Below, one piece after another: positions 63,826 through 64,000 of a stretch of 64,000 nt of DNA. The first letter of the stretch is position 1. The number at the start of each line of letters is the position of its first letter. The notes beneath the pieces were generated by a model. The model did no database searches. It worked only from the letters and a program-made list of their open reading frames with translations, and was not told where the DNA came from. The DNA comes from Sphingomonas aracearum (GTDB lineage: Bacteria; Pseudomonadota; Alphaproteobacteria; Sphingomonadales; Sphingomonadaceae): positions 1,116,001-1,180,000 of the forward strand of contig NZ_QQNB01000002.1 in NCBI RefSeq assembly GCF_003345355.1, given 5' to 3'. The position numbers were made by a program, and so were the translations under genes.

Positions 63826-64000
63826 ATGACTGACGTTCGACAGCCCGCGCCTGCACGCGCTCTCCGCCGCTCGCGCCGCGCCCGCTACGCGCTCGTCCTC
63901 GCAGGCATGGCGGCAAGTGCCGCCGCGATGGGCGGCGCCGTTTCCGCGCCGGCGCAGGAGGCGCCCACCAAGCGCCCGGCCGCACAGCGCGCGCGCAACG
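63826..64000 (+). CDS. Exported protein, N-terminus (cut by window edge)
   Basis: The first 58 codons of a protein that begins MTDVRQPAPARALRRSRRAR. A hydrophobic segment (about residues 21-42) ends in AVSAPAQE, a long signal peptide with a strongly basic start. The ribosome binding site AAGGAAA is 6-10 bases upstream. It follows the histidine kinase by ten bases and is probably in its operon. Nothing in the visible part identifies the family. Confidence 0.75.
   Translation, partial: MTDVRQPAPARALRRSRRARYALVLAGMAASAAAMGGAVSAPAQEAPTKRPAAQRARN

Overview
The window comes from a high-GC alphaproteobacterium of the Sphingomonas type. The plsX-fabH-ihfA-merR block, the EcfG-like sigma factor, three large TonB-dependent receptors with EDIVVTG-type N-termini, frequent GTG/TTG starts and many 1-4 base stop/start overlaps all fit Sphingomonadales. 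There is no integrase, transposase, phage gene, CRISPR array or rRNA. About two thirds is conserved housekeeping chromosome; the last quarter is an accessory, partly decaying polysaccharide-uptake region.

Layout. 1-5136: end of sppA, a GNAT acetyltransferase, a membrane diguanylate cyclase, an aminopeptidase P and tRNA-Thr(GGT). 5194-9002: a clan GH-A glycosidase divergent from a one-polypeptide fusion of a glycosyltransferase with UDP-galactopyranose mutase, suggesting galactofuranose-containing glycan synthesis. 9048-13794: msrA, aspartate aminotransferase, a PabB-PabC fusion for folate, and a glyoxalase II-like hydrolase. 14107-17074: rpmF-plsX-fabH-ihfA-merR. 17343-23474: CorC-type protein, OmpA-like lipoprotein, tadA, rpmB, phytase-like esterase, glycine-zipper protein and acetoacetyl-CoA reductase. 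23512-29264: a tightly overlapped minus-strand operon tsaD-gpsA-DUF1697-iorB-like-hemH. It diverges from hemC-hemD and a membrane protein at 29330-31867. 31871-41897: fpr, xthA-ribA, a decayed tRNA-Leu, lolA, LLM oxidoreductase, ftsK, ubiH-like hydroxylase, SWIB protein and a PilZ protein.

41918-46848 is a TetR-controlled tripartite drug-efflux operon (emrA-emrB-outer membrane factor) with a clear palindromic operator. 47252-48741 holds a second TetR and a stand-alone EcfG-like sigma factor. 48977-64000 is the accessory region. A type I sulfatase is coupled to a TonB receptor, followed by a FadR-family regulator, a second receptor, a third receptor, an OmpR/histidine-kinase pair and the start of an exported protein.

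Between these genes lie pieces of dead genes: a Gfo/Idh/MocA oxidoreductase fragment, a GH43-like C-terminus, the N-terminus of a formylglycine-generating enzyme (the activator of type I sulfatases), and a frameshifted FadR-type ligand-binding domain. I read this as a sulfated-glycan utilisation locus that has lost its catabolic and maturation genes but kept its receptors. Other unusual items are the glycosyltransferase-mutase fusion, the degenerate tRNA-Leu, and the palindrome-rich intergenic regions at 22.3-22.7 kb and 34.8-35.1 kb.
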